Shown: positions 42,293 through 50,366, numbered from the stretch's first letter. The stretch is 64,000 nucleotides of DNA from Devosia lucknowensis (GCF_900177655.1 NZ_FXWK01000001.1:2418001-2482000); one strand, 5' to 3'. The notes: generated by a model from the sequence alone, not told the origin. Numbers and translations are program-made.

Positions 42293-42697
42293 TCATTCAG
42301 TCGGCATGAAATTCAGCGCCACGCCGTTGATGCAATAGCGCAGCCCGGTGGGCGGCGGGCCATCGGGGAAGACATGCCCCAGATGACTGCCGCAGGTCGC
42401 GCAATGCACTTCCGTGCGCACCATGCCATGCGAGCGGTCGGTCGTGGTCTCCACCGAACCCGGGATCGGGTCGTTGAAGCTGGGCCAGCCGGTGCCGCTT
42501 TCGAACTTCAGCGTCGAGGCGAAAAGCGGGGTGTCACAACCGGCGCAGGAGAAAGTGCCCTGGCGCTCTTCGTGCAGCAACGCGCAGCTGCCCGGCCGCT
42601 CGGTGCCGTGCTGGCGCATGATGTAATACTGTTCTTCGCTCAGCCGCTGCCGCCACTCGGCATCCGTCCGGGTCACGGGGAAAGCATGGGTGTCCAT
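42293..42697 (-). CDS. msrB: Peptide-methionine (R)-S-oxide reductase MsrB
   Basis: A 134-residue enzyme that repairs methionine-R-sulfoxide in proteins. AAAGGAGTGATACC selects ATG at 42697 over the 11-residue longer frame. Zinc ligands C51/C54 (C-A-G-C) and C99/C102 (C-A-T-C) are present; the catalytic cysteine is C122 in RYCINGVALNF. GTGWPSFNDPI is the substrate loop. No signal peptide is seen, so it is cytoplasmic. It is monocistronic with a strong terminator. Confidence 0.95.
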   Translation of the reverse strand: MDTHAFPVTRTDAEWRQRLSEEQYYIMRQHGTERPGSCALLHEERQGTFSCAGCDTPLFASTLKFESGTGWPSFNDPIPGSVETTTDRSHGMVRTEVHCATCGSHLGHVFPDGPPPTGLRYCINGVALNFMPTE

Positions 42698-42801
42698 GGT
42701 ATCACTCCTTTGTCGGGCTATCATTCGCACGAGATATAGGTTCAGTTACACCCCAATCCAGCGCGTGTTCTTCACGTTCCCCCGAACCGCTCATCGGCCC
42801 C

Positions 42802-43416
42802 ATGACCACGATCACCTCGATAGACCAGCTCGAAGCGCTCTACCTTCCTGCCCCGGCGCCGGCCTCCACCACCAAGGTCGCCCATGCCATCACCCCGCAC
42901 TACCGGCAATTGATCCAGGCCAGCCCCTTCGCAGCGCTCGCGACCGTCGGTCCGGAGGGTATCGACTGCTCGCCCCGCGGCGACAGGGCAGGCTTCGTGC
43001 GCATTCACGACGACCACACCCTGATGATGCCTGACCGGCGCGGCAACAATCGCATCGACAGCCTGCGCAACATCGTCCGCGATCCGCGCTGCGCCTTCCT
43101 GTTCCTCATTCCCGGCTCGGGCACGACCATGCGGGTCAACGGCCGCGCCCATCTCTCGGTCGATCCGGCGCTGCTCGACAGTTTCGCGGTCGAGGAAAAG
43201 GCGCCGCGCTCGGTCATCGTGCTGGCCATCGACGAACTCTATTTCCAGTGCGCCCGCGCCATCATCCGCTCCGAACTCTGGAACCCCGAGCGCCATGTCG
43301 ACCCGGCGACCCTCCCCACGCCCGGCGAAATCCTCGCGTCGATGACCCAAAACCAGGTCGGCGGCGAAAGCTACGACAAGGCTTGGCCCGAGCGGGCAAA
43401 GCAGACGATGTGGTGA
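42802..43416 (+). CDS. PPOX-class FMN-binding flavoprotein
   Basis: A 204-residue protein of the pyridoxamine-5'-phosphate-oxidase-like split-barrel family (MSMEG_1061-like branch). Typical blocks are FAALATVGPEGIDCSPRGD, PDRRGNNRIDSLRNIVRDPR and FLFLIPGSGTTMRVNGRAHL. It likely binds FMN or F420 and reduces small molecules, possibly as a stress enzyme. The Y-F-Q-C-A-R-A-I-I-R-S near 148-158 is a family mark. It stands alone. Confidence 0.85.
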   Translation: MTTITSIDQLEALYLPAPAPASTTKVAHAITPHYRQLIQASPFAALATVGPEGIDCSPRGDRAGFVRIHDDHTLMMPDRRGNNRIDSLRNIVRDPRCAFLFLIPGSGTTMRVNGRAHLSVDPALLDSFAVEEKAPRSVIVLAIDELYFQCARAIIRSELWNPERHVDPATLPTPGEILASMTQNQVGGESYDKAWPERAKQTMW

Positions 43417-43503
43417 AAGGGACTCAATCTTCTTCCGGCGCCATCTGCACAGAAGGCTCCAGAGAGGGCGATGCCACGTTGGACGCCCGCTCGCGTAGCG
43501 GTG

Positions 43504-43620
43504 CTTCAAGTCAGAACGGGTCGAGGCCGGTGGCTCTTCGAGCACAGGAGCGGAGCGTACTGACGTACGTGAGCACCGGAGCGCAGAAGAACGCCGGGTG
43601 CAGACCGTTATCACTTGAAG
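43504..43620. repeat. MITE-like element with inverted ends next to tRNA-Val genes
   Basis: CTTCAAGT (43504-43511) and ACTTGAAG (43613-43620) are perfect inverted ends, extended imperfectly by CAGAACGG and CCGTTATC. The 117-bp interior holds smaller dyads (GCTCTTCGAGC; CGTACTGACGTACG). It lies 5 bp from the 3' end of tRNA-Val(CAC). No coding gene is convincing in it. Confidence 0.55.
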
Positions 43621-43625
43621 AAAGA

Positions 43626-43700
43626 TGGTGGGAGTAACAAGGATTGAACTTGTGACCCTTCGCGTGTGAAGCGAATGCTCTCCCGCTGAGCTATACTCCC
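43626..43700 (-). tRNA. tRNA-Val (anticodon CAC)
   Basis: On the minus strand the 75-nt gene starts GGGAGTATAGCTCAGCGGGA. The acceptor stem GGGAGTA pairs with TACTCCC; the anticodon stem TTCGC/GCGAA encloses loop TTCACAC, giving anticodon CAC (codon GUG). The T arm includes GTTCAATCC. The 3' CCA is encoded. Confidence 0.95.
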
Positions 43701-43745
43701 ACGTCGCCACTATCCCGCGAGGGACACTGACGAACCGGAAAGAGA

Positions 43746-43820
<75 letters not shown>

Positions 43821-43862
43821 ATCTCTCCGGGCCGGACTGGCTGCGCCGTTCCGGTGGCGCGG

Positions 43863-43891
43863 ATAGACCATAAAACCCATTGGGGGGTCAA
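43863..43891 (-). promoter_or_regulatory. Candidate promoter of the tRNA-Val pair
   Basis: On the minus strand TTGACC (43891-43886) and GTCTAT (43868-43863) are separated by 17 bp. They lie 43 bp upstream of tRNA-Val(GAC). The -10 is imperfect. Confidence 0.45.
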
Positions 43892-43981
43892 GACCCTTTG
43901 ACGACGCCTTGGGGACAAATCGCTCCGCGTCATCAGTTTGTGGAAAACTTCGTCCCAATTATCCCGGCGTCGCGGCCGGAA

Positions 43982-44341
43982 TCAGGCCGCCAGCAGGCGC
44001 TCCACCTCGTTGACGAGATCCTTGAGGTGGAAGGGCTTGGACAGGACGGACGCATCCTTGGGCGCGTCACTGTCCGGGTTGAGGGCCACCGCGGCAAAAC
44101 CGGTGATGAACATCACCTTGAGATCGGGATCGAGTTCGGTCGCGCGGCGCGCCAGTTCGATCCCGTCCATTTCAGGCATCACGATATCGCTCAGCAGCAG
44201 CGAGAACGGCTCCTCGCGCAGCCGCTCATAGGCCGAAAGCCCATTGTCGAAAGACACGACCTCATAACCGGCATTCTTGAGTGCTCGCGTCAGGAACTGA
44301 CGCATGTCGTTGTCGTCTTCGGCGAGCAGGATTCGCTTCAT
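43982..44341 (-). CDS. cpdR: CpdR-type single-domain response regulator
   Basis: A 119-residue receiver protein, nearly identical in my memory to rhizobial and Brucella CpdR. The phospho-acceptor is D52 in LLLSDIVMPEMDG; acidic pocket E8-D9-D10, T in FITGFAAVALN and K in VLSKPF complete the site. CpdR, when unphosphorylated, directs ClpXP to degrade cell-cycle proteins such as CtrA; the CckA-ChpT relay phosphorylates it. AAGGA lies upstream of two adjacent ATG codons (44344 and 44341). It is divergent from hutG, an arrangement also seen in relatives. Confidence 0.92.
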   Translation of the reverse strand: MKRILLAEDDNDMRQFLTRALKNAGYEVVSFDNGLSAYERLREEPFSLLLSDIVMPEMDGIELARRATELDPDLKVMFITGFAAVALNPDSDAPKDASVLSKPFHLKDLVNEVERLLAA

Positions 44342-44604
44342 CATCTGGTCCTTGGCCGTTTCGGCAAGTGAGTCGGGGCTTTGGAGCGATGTTTATGCCA
44401 AGCCGCGCGTGACGCAACACTTAGCTGCCGGCCGCGGCCCGGTTTTCCGCGCTGTTCGCCAAAAAAGTGACAAACTGGACAATCCTTTCGCCGCGCGCCA
44501 CACTTGGGCATCGGCGCCGAACTGCTTCGCGGCTCCCGGGTCGATGCGCAACACTTGCGTCAACAATCACAAATGGCGGGCAGCCGCCTGTTTGGGGGAT
44601 CTGA

Positions 44605-45501
44605 GTGCGGTCCGACTATTGGGATCAACCGGCATTCGAAACCATACGACCCCGGCGGCTTGTCGCCCCCGTCGTTTTCAACTCGCCTCATTCCGGCCGC
44701 GTCTACCCCGAGCGGTTCCTGGCCATGACTCGGCTCGATCATCTTTCGATCCGCCAGTCCGAGGACGCCTTCGTCGACGAGCTCTTCGCGCGTGCGCCGC
44801 ATCTGGGTGCGCCGCTGCTGCGAGCCCATTTTCCCCGCGCCTATCTCGACGTCAACCGCGAACCCTGGGAGCTCGATCCCACCATGTTCGTCGAGCCGCT
44901 GTCCGATCGCTTCAATACCACCTCGCCCCGCGTCGCGGCCGGCCTGGGCACGCTGGCGCGCGTCGTGGCCGAGAACAAGCCGATCTACCGCGAGCGCCTG
45001 ACGCTGGATGATGCGCGCATGCGCATCGAGGGCATCTATCACCCCTACCATGCCGCACTGCAGAAGCTTCTGAGCGAATCCATGGCCGGCTTCGGCCTCG
45101 CCGTGCTCATCGATTGTCATTCCATGCCCCGGCTCGGGCGTCATGGCGAACGCGCGACGCCCGACATCGTTCTGGGCGACCGCTATGGCACCACCTGTGC
45201 CCCGGCCCTGGTCGATTTGGTGGAAACCGTCTTCACCTCCGCCGGCCTGCGCGTCGCGCGCAATCGCCCCTATGCGGGCGGCTTCTGCACGCGTGCCTAC
45301 GGCCGGCCGCAGCATGGCGTGCATGCCCTGCAGATCGAGGTCAGCCGTCACCTCTACATGAACGAGGTCACGCTGGAGAAGAATGCCGGCTTCGAGATTG
45401 TCAGGGGCCTCATGGAGCGCCTGATCCTGACCCTGATCGGTCTCGACCTCGTGGCCCTCGCCGGCACCATCGGCGCCCCCGAACAACTGGCCGCCGAATA
45501 G
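44605..45501 (+). CDS. hutG: N-formylglutamate amidohydrolase family protein
   Basis: A 298-residue enzyme starting at GTG 44605, with GGGGGA upstream. Family blocks are VVFNSPHSGRVYPERFL near 24-40, DECH-like D-C-H-S-M-P-R near 171, and HALQIEVSRHLYMNE close to 235-250. It would hydrolyse N-formyl-L-glutamate to glutamate and formate, or a similar amide. No other histidine-utilisation (hut) genes are near, so its pathway is uncertain. It is divergent from cpdR. Confidence 0.85.
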   Translation: MRSDYWDQPAFETIRPRRLVAPVVFNSPHSGRVYPERFLAMTRLDHLSIRQSEDAFVDELFARAPHLGAPLLRAHFPRAYLDVNREPWELDPTMFVEPLSDRFNTTSPRVAAGLGTLARVVAENKPIYRERLTLDDARMRIEGIYHPYHAALQKLLSESMAGFGLAVLIDCHSMPRLGRHGERATPDIVLGDRYGTTCAPALVDLVETVFTSAGLRVARNRPYAGGFCTRAYGRPQHGVHALQIEVSRHLYMNEVTLEKNAGFEIVRGLMERLILTLIGLDLVALAGTIGAPEQLAAE

Positions 45502-45507
45502 TCCCGC

Positions 45508-45595
45508 AACAAAAAGGGGCCGCCCCCAAAGACGGCCCCAGTCAAGGGAGGAACGATGGTCACGCGGGCCCGGCGGCCTCATGCCTGAATGCCCG
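45508..45595 (-). ncRNA. suhB/MmgR-like trans-acting small RNA
   Basis: On the minus strand, GGGGCCG and CGGCCCC (45539-45533 and 45522-45516) form a terminator hairpin followed by TTTTTG. Just upstream is the single-stranded TTCCTCCCTTGACT, an anti-ribosome-site motif. This combination matches the alphaproteobacterial suhB RNA family (MmgR in Sinorhizobium), named for lying upstream of an inositol-monophosphatase gene, as here. The 3' end is set by the T run near 45510; the 5' end is uncertain. The rest of the 317-bp gap to hisN holds nothing else I can support. Confidence 0.6.
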
Positions 45596-45818
45596 GTGAC
45601 ACACCATGCCCTTCCGAAATGACGGTATTTTTCCCGCGCCACAAGCGGCAAGCGGCCCGTCCACAGCAGATCAAACGGCCTTGTTGCAAAAATGAATCAG
45701 CGCGACGCAAGCAATCGGGCAGCAACGGGCCATTATTCCGCGCTTCATTTGCCCGTCATTTTCCATTATCTCCCGGCAATTCAATGCCTTGCTATCACCT
45801 CTGGCCGAAAGAACACCG

Positions 45819-46613
45819 ATGAGCGCCTCCGATATCGATTTTTCCCGGATCGAGACCACGCTGCGGGCAGCTGGAGAGGCGGCAGCGCGCATGACCATGC
45901 CGCTCTTCCGCACGCCGCTCAGCATCGACAACAAGCTCGAAACCGGCTTCGATCCGGTCACCGAAGCAGACAAGGGCGCTGAAACCGCCATCCGCGCAGT
46001 GATCGCCGAGGCCTTCCCTGATCATGCCGTCATCGGCGAAGAATGGGGCACCACCGGCTCTGGCCGCTATAGCTGGATCATCGATCCGGTCGACGGCACC
46101 CGCGCCTTCATCTCGGGCGCACCGGTCTGGGGCACGCTGATCGGGTTCGCCGTCGACGGCGTCGCCGTGGCCGGCCTCATGAGCCAGCCCTTTATCGGCG
46201 AGGAGTTCCTCGCGGTCCCCGGACGCTCGACCTATCGCCGGGGCGGAGTGACCCAAACCAATCGCACCAGCGGCCAGACCGATCTGGCTCCGGCGCGGGT
46301 CTTCACCACCACGCCCAACCTGTTCAAGGGCCCGATCTGGAACAAGTGGCTGGCCATCGAAGGCGCGACGCGCCTGCAGCGCTTCGGCATGGATTGCTAC
46401 GGCTATGCCCTTCTTGCCGCAGGCCACGCCGACCTGGTGATCGAGCCCTACCTCAACACCTATGATATCGCGGCCCTGGTGCCGATCATCCGCGAAGCCG
46501 GCGGCGCCATTTCCTGCTGGGACGGCTCCGAGCCGACCGGCGGCGGCAACGTCGTGGCGGCGGCGACCCCCGAGCTTCTCGACAAGGCGTTGAACCTCGT
46601 CAACGCGGCCTAG
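45819..46613 (+). CDS. hisN: Inositol-monophosphatase-family histidinol-phosphatase
   Basis: A 264-residue phosphatase from ATG at 45819. Metal-binding motifs of the IMPase fold are present: E in PVTEADKGAE near 60, EEWG near 77, IDPVDGTRAFISGAPVWG near 92-109, and the closing NTYDIAALVPIIREAGG with its aspartate. The W-G-T-L-I-G pattern after the metal motif and overall length favour the HisN type, which removes phosphate from L-histidinol phosphate; SuhB-type activity is an alternative. It overlaps the convergent TadE-like gene by 4 bp. Confidence 0.85.
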   Translation: MSASDIDFSRIETTLRAAGEAAARMTMPLFRTPLSIDNKLETGFDPVTEADKGAETAIRAVIAEAFPDHAVIGEEWGTTGSGRYSWIIDPVDGTRAFISGAPVWGTLIGFAVDGVAVAGLMSQPFIGEEFLAVPGRSTYRRGGVTQTNRTSGQTDLAPARVFTTTPNLFKGPIWNKWLAIEGATRLQRFGMDCYGYALLAAGHADLVIEPYLNTYDIAALVPIIREAGGAISCWDGSEPTGGGNVVAAATPELLDKALNLVNAA

Positions 46614-47122
46614 TTGAACGAAATCTTGGAAACGAAGCGCGGCCGATGCGCAGCCTGCGCGCCGAACGTGATGACGTCGAACCCGAACAGGTCCATGAAC
46701 GCCCGGTGCGGCACGAAGCTTTCGGTCAGGAGCACCGAGTCGCCCTCGGCCACATCGGGCAGGACCGACATCGGCAGCGGCGTCGTCGGTACATTGGTGC
46801 CCGAGTTCTGGGTCCACTGCAGCACCATGCGTCCGCCTTGCTTGGCAATGCTGGACACCCGGATCCCACCGTCATTGGCAGTGGGCACCATCTGGCGGGT
46901 CAGCGTCATCATGGCGTCGAGCCTGGCCTGGGTCAGTGCGGGCTGGCGCGACAGCATATCGCCAACGGTGAACGTCGCCTTCTCCACGCTCTGCAGCGTC
47001 CGGAACAGGTCGAACAGGGTCACGGTCCCGATCAGCAGCAGCAGCAGCACCGGCACCAGCAGGGCGAACTCCACGATGGAGGCGCCCTTCTCGTTTTTGA
47101 GAAATCCGCGTCGCCGGGCCAT
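46610..47122 (-). CDS. TadE-like pilus assembly protein (second copy)
   Basis: A 170-residue protein with the prepilin-like TadE opening: a basic start, then EKGASIVEFALLVPVLLLLL (about 11-30), with G-A-S-I-V-E-F-A the processing-type motif. The remaining extracytoplasmic part is about 125 residues with no cysteines. Its ATG overlaps the preceding TadE-like stop (TGATG). TadE proteins are pseudopilins processed by TadV; no tadV or secretion ATPase lies in this window. Confidence 0.85.
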   Translation of the reverse strand: MARRRGFLKNEKGASIVEFALLVPVLLLLLIGTVTLFDLFRTLQSVEKATFTVGDMLSRQPALTQARLDAMMTLTRQMVPTANDGGIRVSSIAKQGGRMVLQWTQNSGTNVPTTPLPMSVLPDVAEGDSVLLTESFVPHRAFMDLFGFDVITFGAQAAHRPRFVSKISFN

Positions 47123-47655
47123 CACGTTGGCTCGTTCATGAAGCCGGACTTGGCGATGATCCGCATGGCGCCGGACGCGTCCTTGGGCAATGCCAGGCCC
47201 AGGCCGAGGCCCGGGGTGAGCGGCGACACCACATAGCAGGCACGCACGAACATGATGTGGTCCCGGCCGCCATTGGTAAATCGCAATGTCGGCGCGATCG
47301 GGCTGTTTCGATTGACGCAGCGCGTGGTGTCGGCCGGATAGCCCGTCCCCTGCGGCGTAATCGGGAACAGCTCGAGCGCCATGGCCTGCTCGCAATTGTG
47401 CAGAACCATCGCCTTGGCGCAGACCCGCTGCCGCATGGCCTGTTGCGTCGGGTTGGCGAAACTGCCGACGCGCAACTCGCGAACAGTCTGGTCGAGCGCG
47501 CGGTCGAGCATGATGGTCTGCACCATGATCCAGCCCGCCTCGAGCGTCGAGCTGACCAGAACCAGCAGCATCGGCACCACCAGCGCGAATTCGATGGCAG
47601 CCGCGCCCGCGCGGTCGCCGATCAGCCGGCAGAGGATGCGCCTCGTCCACCTCAT
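47122..47655 (-). CDS. TadE-like pilus assembly protein (first copy)
   Basis: A 177-residue TadE-family protein. Residues 12-38 hold the motif GAAAIEFALVVPMLLVLVSS within a single membrane helix. The extracytoplasmic part contains three cysteines (VCAKAMVLHNCEQ and TRCVNRN) plus ACYVVSP, able to form disulphides. Its ATG overlaps the tadG-like stop as ATGA and its stop overlaps the next gene, so the three genes are one coupled unit. Confidence 0.85.
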   Translation of the reverse strand: MRWTRRILCRLIGDRAGAAAIEFALVVPMLLVLVSSTLEAGWIMVQTIMLDRALDQTVRELRVGSFANPTQQAMRQRVCAKAMVLHNCEQAMALELFPITPQGTGYPADTTRCVNRNSPIAPTLRFTNGGRDHIMFVRACYVVSPLTPGLGLGLALPKDASGAMRIIAKSGFMNEPT

Positions 47656-48998
47656 TGCGTCAGTTTCACTTTCTGGATGGCCGTCGCGATGGAGTTGAAG
47701 GCGCCCGCAATGTCGAGGCCTGCCACGTCGTAGTAGTGGCTGGCGCTCGAGGCACAGTTGCGCAGCTTGGTCTTCATGTCCCGCTGCGCCTGGTTGGCGT
47801 CGTTGAGCTGGAAGCCGATGGTGAAGACGAGCACCCCGTTATTCTTGGCGCGCGTGCAAACCGCTTGCAGGTGATTATTGGCCACGCCCGCGTCGTACCA
47901 GGTGTAGTTGCCGCGATCGCCTTCCGGATTACGCGGATAATCGTACTGGTTCGGACGCCGCTGATAGGTGATCTCACCGTCTGTCATCAGCACGATGACC
48001 TTGAGCGTATTGGGATCGTTGAACGGTGCCGGACGGTTCGCGAACTGGTTGGGCACCATCCCCGCTGCAGCAGCCTGGGCGATATAGGGCCGCAGCGCCG
48101 GTTCGAGCAGCATCATGCCCCAGTTCATGGCAATGGCACTGCCCGTACCGTCGGCCATGCGCATCGTGTCGATCTTGTTCTTGAGCACCGTCGGGTTGTT
48201 CGACATCACGCTGATCGCCGTCGCTTCGCTCGGACACCAGCCCCAGTCGAGGCCCGCTTCGTTGGTCGTGGCATGGTTCTGCGTGAAATGCGGCACCTGG
48301 CCACGCTGGTTGAAGGGGATCAACCCGACCCCGTAGTCGGTGGTGGCGAATTCCATGCACGATGAATGGTTGTGCCGGCGGGCGATGCCGATCCCGTCGA
48401 AAATCGTCGAACCGATATTCACCGAGCCGGCATAGGGCACGATACTGATTGTCGTGGTCGGCTGGTTTTCTGTTGTCAGGATGGTGTCGACAAAGGTCTT
48501 GGCGGCCGGGCGCAGCAGGCTGATGCGGGTCGGCGCGCTGGCCGGTTCCCGGAAACGCATCGAGCCCGACACGTCCAGCATGAGTGAGATTTCGACGTTG
48601 CTGCGCTTTTCCTGCGCGGTCGCGGCGACCACCATTGGCAGGGTGTGGATCCCTATCAGCGGCAGGAAGCCCGCCGTCATGTCGTAGCTCGCCTTGACCT
48701 TGATCGTTCGCACGTTGAGCGAGACGGTATAGTCGTAGTCGAGGTCGACATCCTCGATGAACGCCAGACTTTTGAGATAATCCTGGACAGTGGTCTCGAC
48801 GGGCACCGTCTGCCGGAGCGACGCTGCCGCGAGCACCGCGCGGTCGACGCCGTCCTGCAGCTGCGCTCGATGCGCCTCGTAGCGCGCCAGATCGGTAGCG
48901 CCACCCGCCAGGACCAGCATGGGCAGGATCAGCAGGGCGACGATAATGGCAACATTTCCGCCGCCGTCGCGACGGAACTGGTCGATTAGTCGCTTCAC
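47652..48998 (-). CDS. TadG-like protein with von Willebrand factor A domain
   Basis: A 448-residue protein. The N-terminal Flp/TadG motif GGNVAIIVALLILPMLVLAG (13-32) anchors it in the membrane. A vWA domain begins near 136, with the metal-site motif DVSGS (D142, S144, S146) and downstream VIVLMTDGEIT near 325. Cysteines around 218, 256, 385 and 410 may pair. It heads the trio of Tad-type genes. Likely role: surface or pilus assembly outside the inner membrane; no full tad locus is adjacent. Confidence 0.88.
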   Translation of the reverse strand: MKRLIDQFRRDGGGNVAIIVALLILPMLVLAGGATDLARYEAHRAQLQDGVDRAVLAAASLRQTVPVETTVQDYLKSLAFIEDVDLDYDYTVSLNVRTIKVKASYDMTAGFLPLIGIHTLPMVVAATAQEKRSNVEISLMLDVSGSMRFREPASAPTRISLLRPAAKTFVDTILTTENQPTTTISIVPYAGSVNIGSTIFDGIGIARRHNHSSCMEFATTDYGVGLIPFNQRGQVPHFTQNHATTNEAGLDWGWCPSEATAISVMSNNPTVLKNKIDTMRMADGTGSAIAMNWGMMLLEPALRPYIAQAAAAGMVPNQFANRPAPFNDPNTLKVIVLMTDGEITYQRRPNQYDYPRNPEGDRGNYTWYDAGVANNHLQAVCTRAKNNGVLVFTIGFQLNDANQAQRDMKTKLRNCASSASHYYDVAGLDIAGAFNSIATAIQKVKLTQ

Positions 48999-49098
48999 TG
49001 CCTTCAGGCTCCCCCCCGGCCATCCTGGCCTGGGCGGAACCCTAGGGGCTTGTGCTTACCAAAGGCTTAGCACCACGCAAGCGGCCTCGATTACCGCT

Positions 49099-50088
49099 TC
49101 AGCTGCTTTGCTGGGTAATGAAGGCATCGAATGCCGCGAGCACCTGACCGCGCACGCTGTCGTTTTCCATGAACATTTCGTGCCGCGCCCCGGCAATCAT
49201 CATGTGGCGCCCGGTGCGCAGCCTCAGGCCCAGTTGCTCGATGGCGGGGGTCGACACGATCCGCTCGCGCGCCGCGGCCAGGATCAGAAGTGGAATCCGG
49301 ATTTCGCCCGGAAAACGTTCGTGCCGTGTTTCGAGCATCGCGCGCATCGACGCGGCCAGCCACCGGAAACTGGGCGACCCGAGGTAAAGGCTGTCGTCGG
49401 CCCGCACCGTGTCCACCATGCGCTTGTAGCGCAGCATGTCCGAGGTCAGCGGATTGTCCGGATACATGGCCTCGTCGGGCCGCCTGTCCACGCGGCGTTT
49501 AAGCGGTAAGCGCCCCAGCCCCACGAAGCTCGCGGTTTCCGCGATGGCGGCCATCCGCCCCAGGCTCTCGTCCATGCCATGAAGCCCCACCATCGGGGCG
49601 CTCAGGAACACCCGGTCGAACATCATCCGGTCTCGCGCTGCGGCGAACAGGCTGGCCAGCCCACCCATGGAATGCCCCACGAGGTAGAACGGCCCCGGAC
49701 AGTCGGGCAGCAGGATTTCGGCGTGGAAACTCCGCAGATCGGTCCAATAGTCGTCGAACCGGTCGACATAACCCACCGTCCTGTCGCCGATCAGCCGGTC
49801 CGAACCGCCCTGCCCGCGCCAGTCGAAGGTGGCGACGGCAAAGCCGCGGCGGCGAAAGTCGGCGATGGTCTCGAAATACTTCTCGATATATTCGGTCCGC
49901 CCGTGCACGAGACACACCGTGCCGCGCTGTGGCCCTTCCGATTTCAGCCACCGCGCATAGCGCAGCCGCACCTTGTCCGACGTGGTGAAATACCCGACCC
50001 GCGCCCCCTCGGGCACCGGGTTGCTCGGAATGGAGACCAGCTTGGGTCCATTGGGGTCGATCTGGGCGTTCAAGTCGCGGCCTCGCAT
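49099..50088 (-). CDS. pldB: Alpha/beta hydrolase, PldB/monoglyceride-lipase type
   Basis: A 329-residue hydrolase. Its oxyanion region is CLVHGRTEYIEKYFE; the serine nucleophile is in YLVGHSMGGLASL near 144; the acid is in LLILAAARERIV and the histidine in AGARHEMFME near the end. FDWRGQGGSDR is typical of the lysophospholipase L2/monoacylglycerol-lipase group. No signal peptide is seen. It probably releases fatty acids from lysophospholipids or monoglycerides. It is downstream of the candidate small RNA and convergent with nothing. Confidence 0.85.
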   Translation of the reverse strand: MRGRDLNAQIDPNGPKLVSIPSNPVPEGARVGYFTTSDKVRLRYARWLKSEGPQRGTVCLVHGRTEYIEKYFETIADFRRRGFAVATFDWRGQGGSDRLIGDRTVGYVDRFDDYWTDLRSFHAEILLPDCPGPFYLVGHSMGGLASLFAAARDRMMFDRVFLSAPMVGLHGMDESLGRMAAIAETASFVGLGRLPLKRRVDRRPDEAMYPDNPLTSDMLRYKRMVDTVRADDSLYLGSPSFRWLAASMRAMLETRHERFPGEIRIPLLILAAARERIVSTPAIEQLGLRLRTGRHMMIAGARHEMFMENDSVRGQVLAAFDAFITQQSS

Positions 50089-50124
50089 ATTTGGCTGGTG
50101 CGACCATAATCAGGGCTGAGCGGT

Positions 50125-50290
50125 AAAGAAAAGCCAGCAGCCGGTGAAGGCTGCTGGCTTCCATGTCTGCGCGGTTCCATGCGGGGGGCGGGTTGAAGGA
50201 ACCGTCAGGGGCTGTGAACTCCCGAACCGGATCATTCCGGCCGCGTCCACATGCCCCCTTCTACGCCGCCCCACCTGAACCAGGATGGAC
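50125..50290 (-). ncRNA. Candidate structured small RNA with terminator
   Basis: On the minus strand a rod-like fold is visible: GGTTC/GAACC, then GGGGCGG/CCGCCCC (50185-50191 with 50266-50272), an internal bubble of about 15 by 7 nt, GGGGC/GCCCC, and an apical CCGG-ATCATT-CCGG hairpin (50227-50240). A 12-bp perfect hairpin (50131-50142 with 50149-50160) followed by CTTTTCTTT then ends the transcript. TATGAA (50303-50298) is a fair -10 box. The size near 165 nt and the rod with central bubble recall 6S RNA, but no sequence match is shown and 6S is usually next to zapA. Confidence 0.45.
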
Positions 50291-50332
50291 CCGGTTGTTC
50301 ATAATCGGTTCATGAACGCGATTGTCCGCCCT

Positions 50333-50361
50333 CTTGAACCCGGTTTGGTGTCACCTACATC
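50333..50361 (+). promoter_or_regulatory. Heat-shock (RpoH-type) promoter of hsp20
   Basis: CTTGAAC (50333-50339) is followed after 14 bp by CCTACATC (50354-50361). This fits the sigma-32 pattern CTTGAAA, 13-15 bp, CCYATNT with one mismatch. Transcription would start near 50368, giving a leader of about 120 nt before hsp20. Confidence 0.65.
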
Positions 50362-50366
50362 TGTTT

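Noticed and set aside
43248..43637. Plus-strand frame running through the end of the PPOX gene into the intergenic repeat
   Set aside because: Its first half is an out-of-frame shadow of the flavoprotein gene and its second half lies in the inverted-end element; no ribosome site or homology is apparent.
45556..45588. Ten-codon frame with a perfect ribosome site (AAGGGAGG)
   Set aside because: The apparent ribosome site is the complement of the CCTCCC motif of the minus-strand suhB-like RNA, which explains the sequence better than a leader peptide.
45589..45822. 77-codon plus-strand frame upstream of hisN
   Set aside because: It is cysteine- and arginine-rich without family features, overlaps the hisN start in another frame, and the ribosome-binding context is absent.
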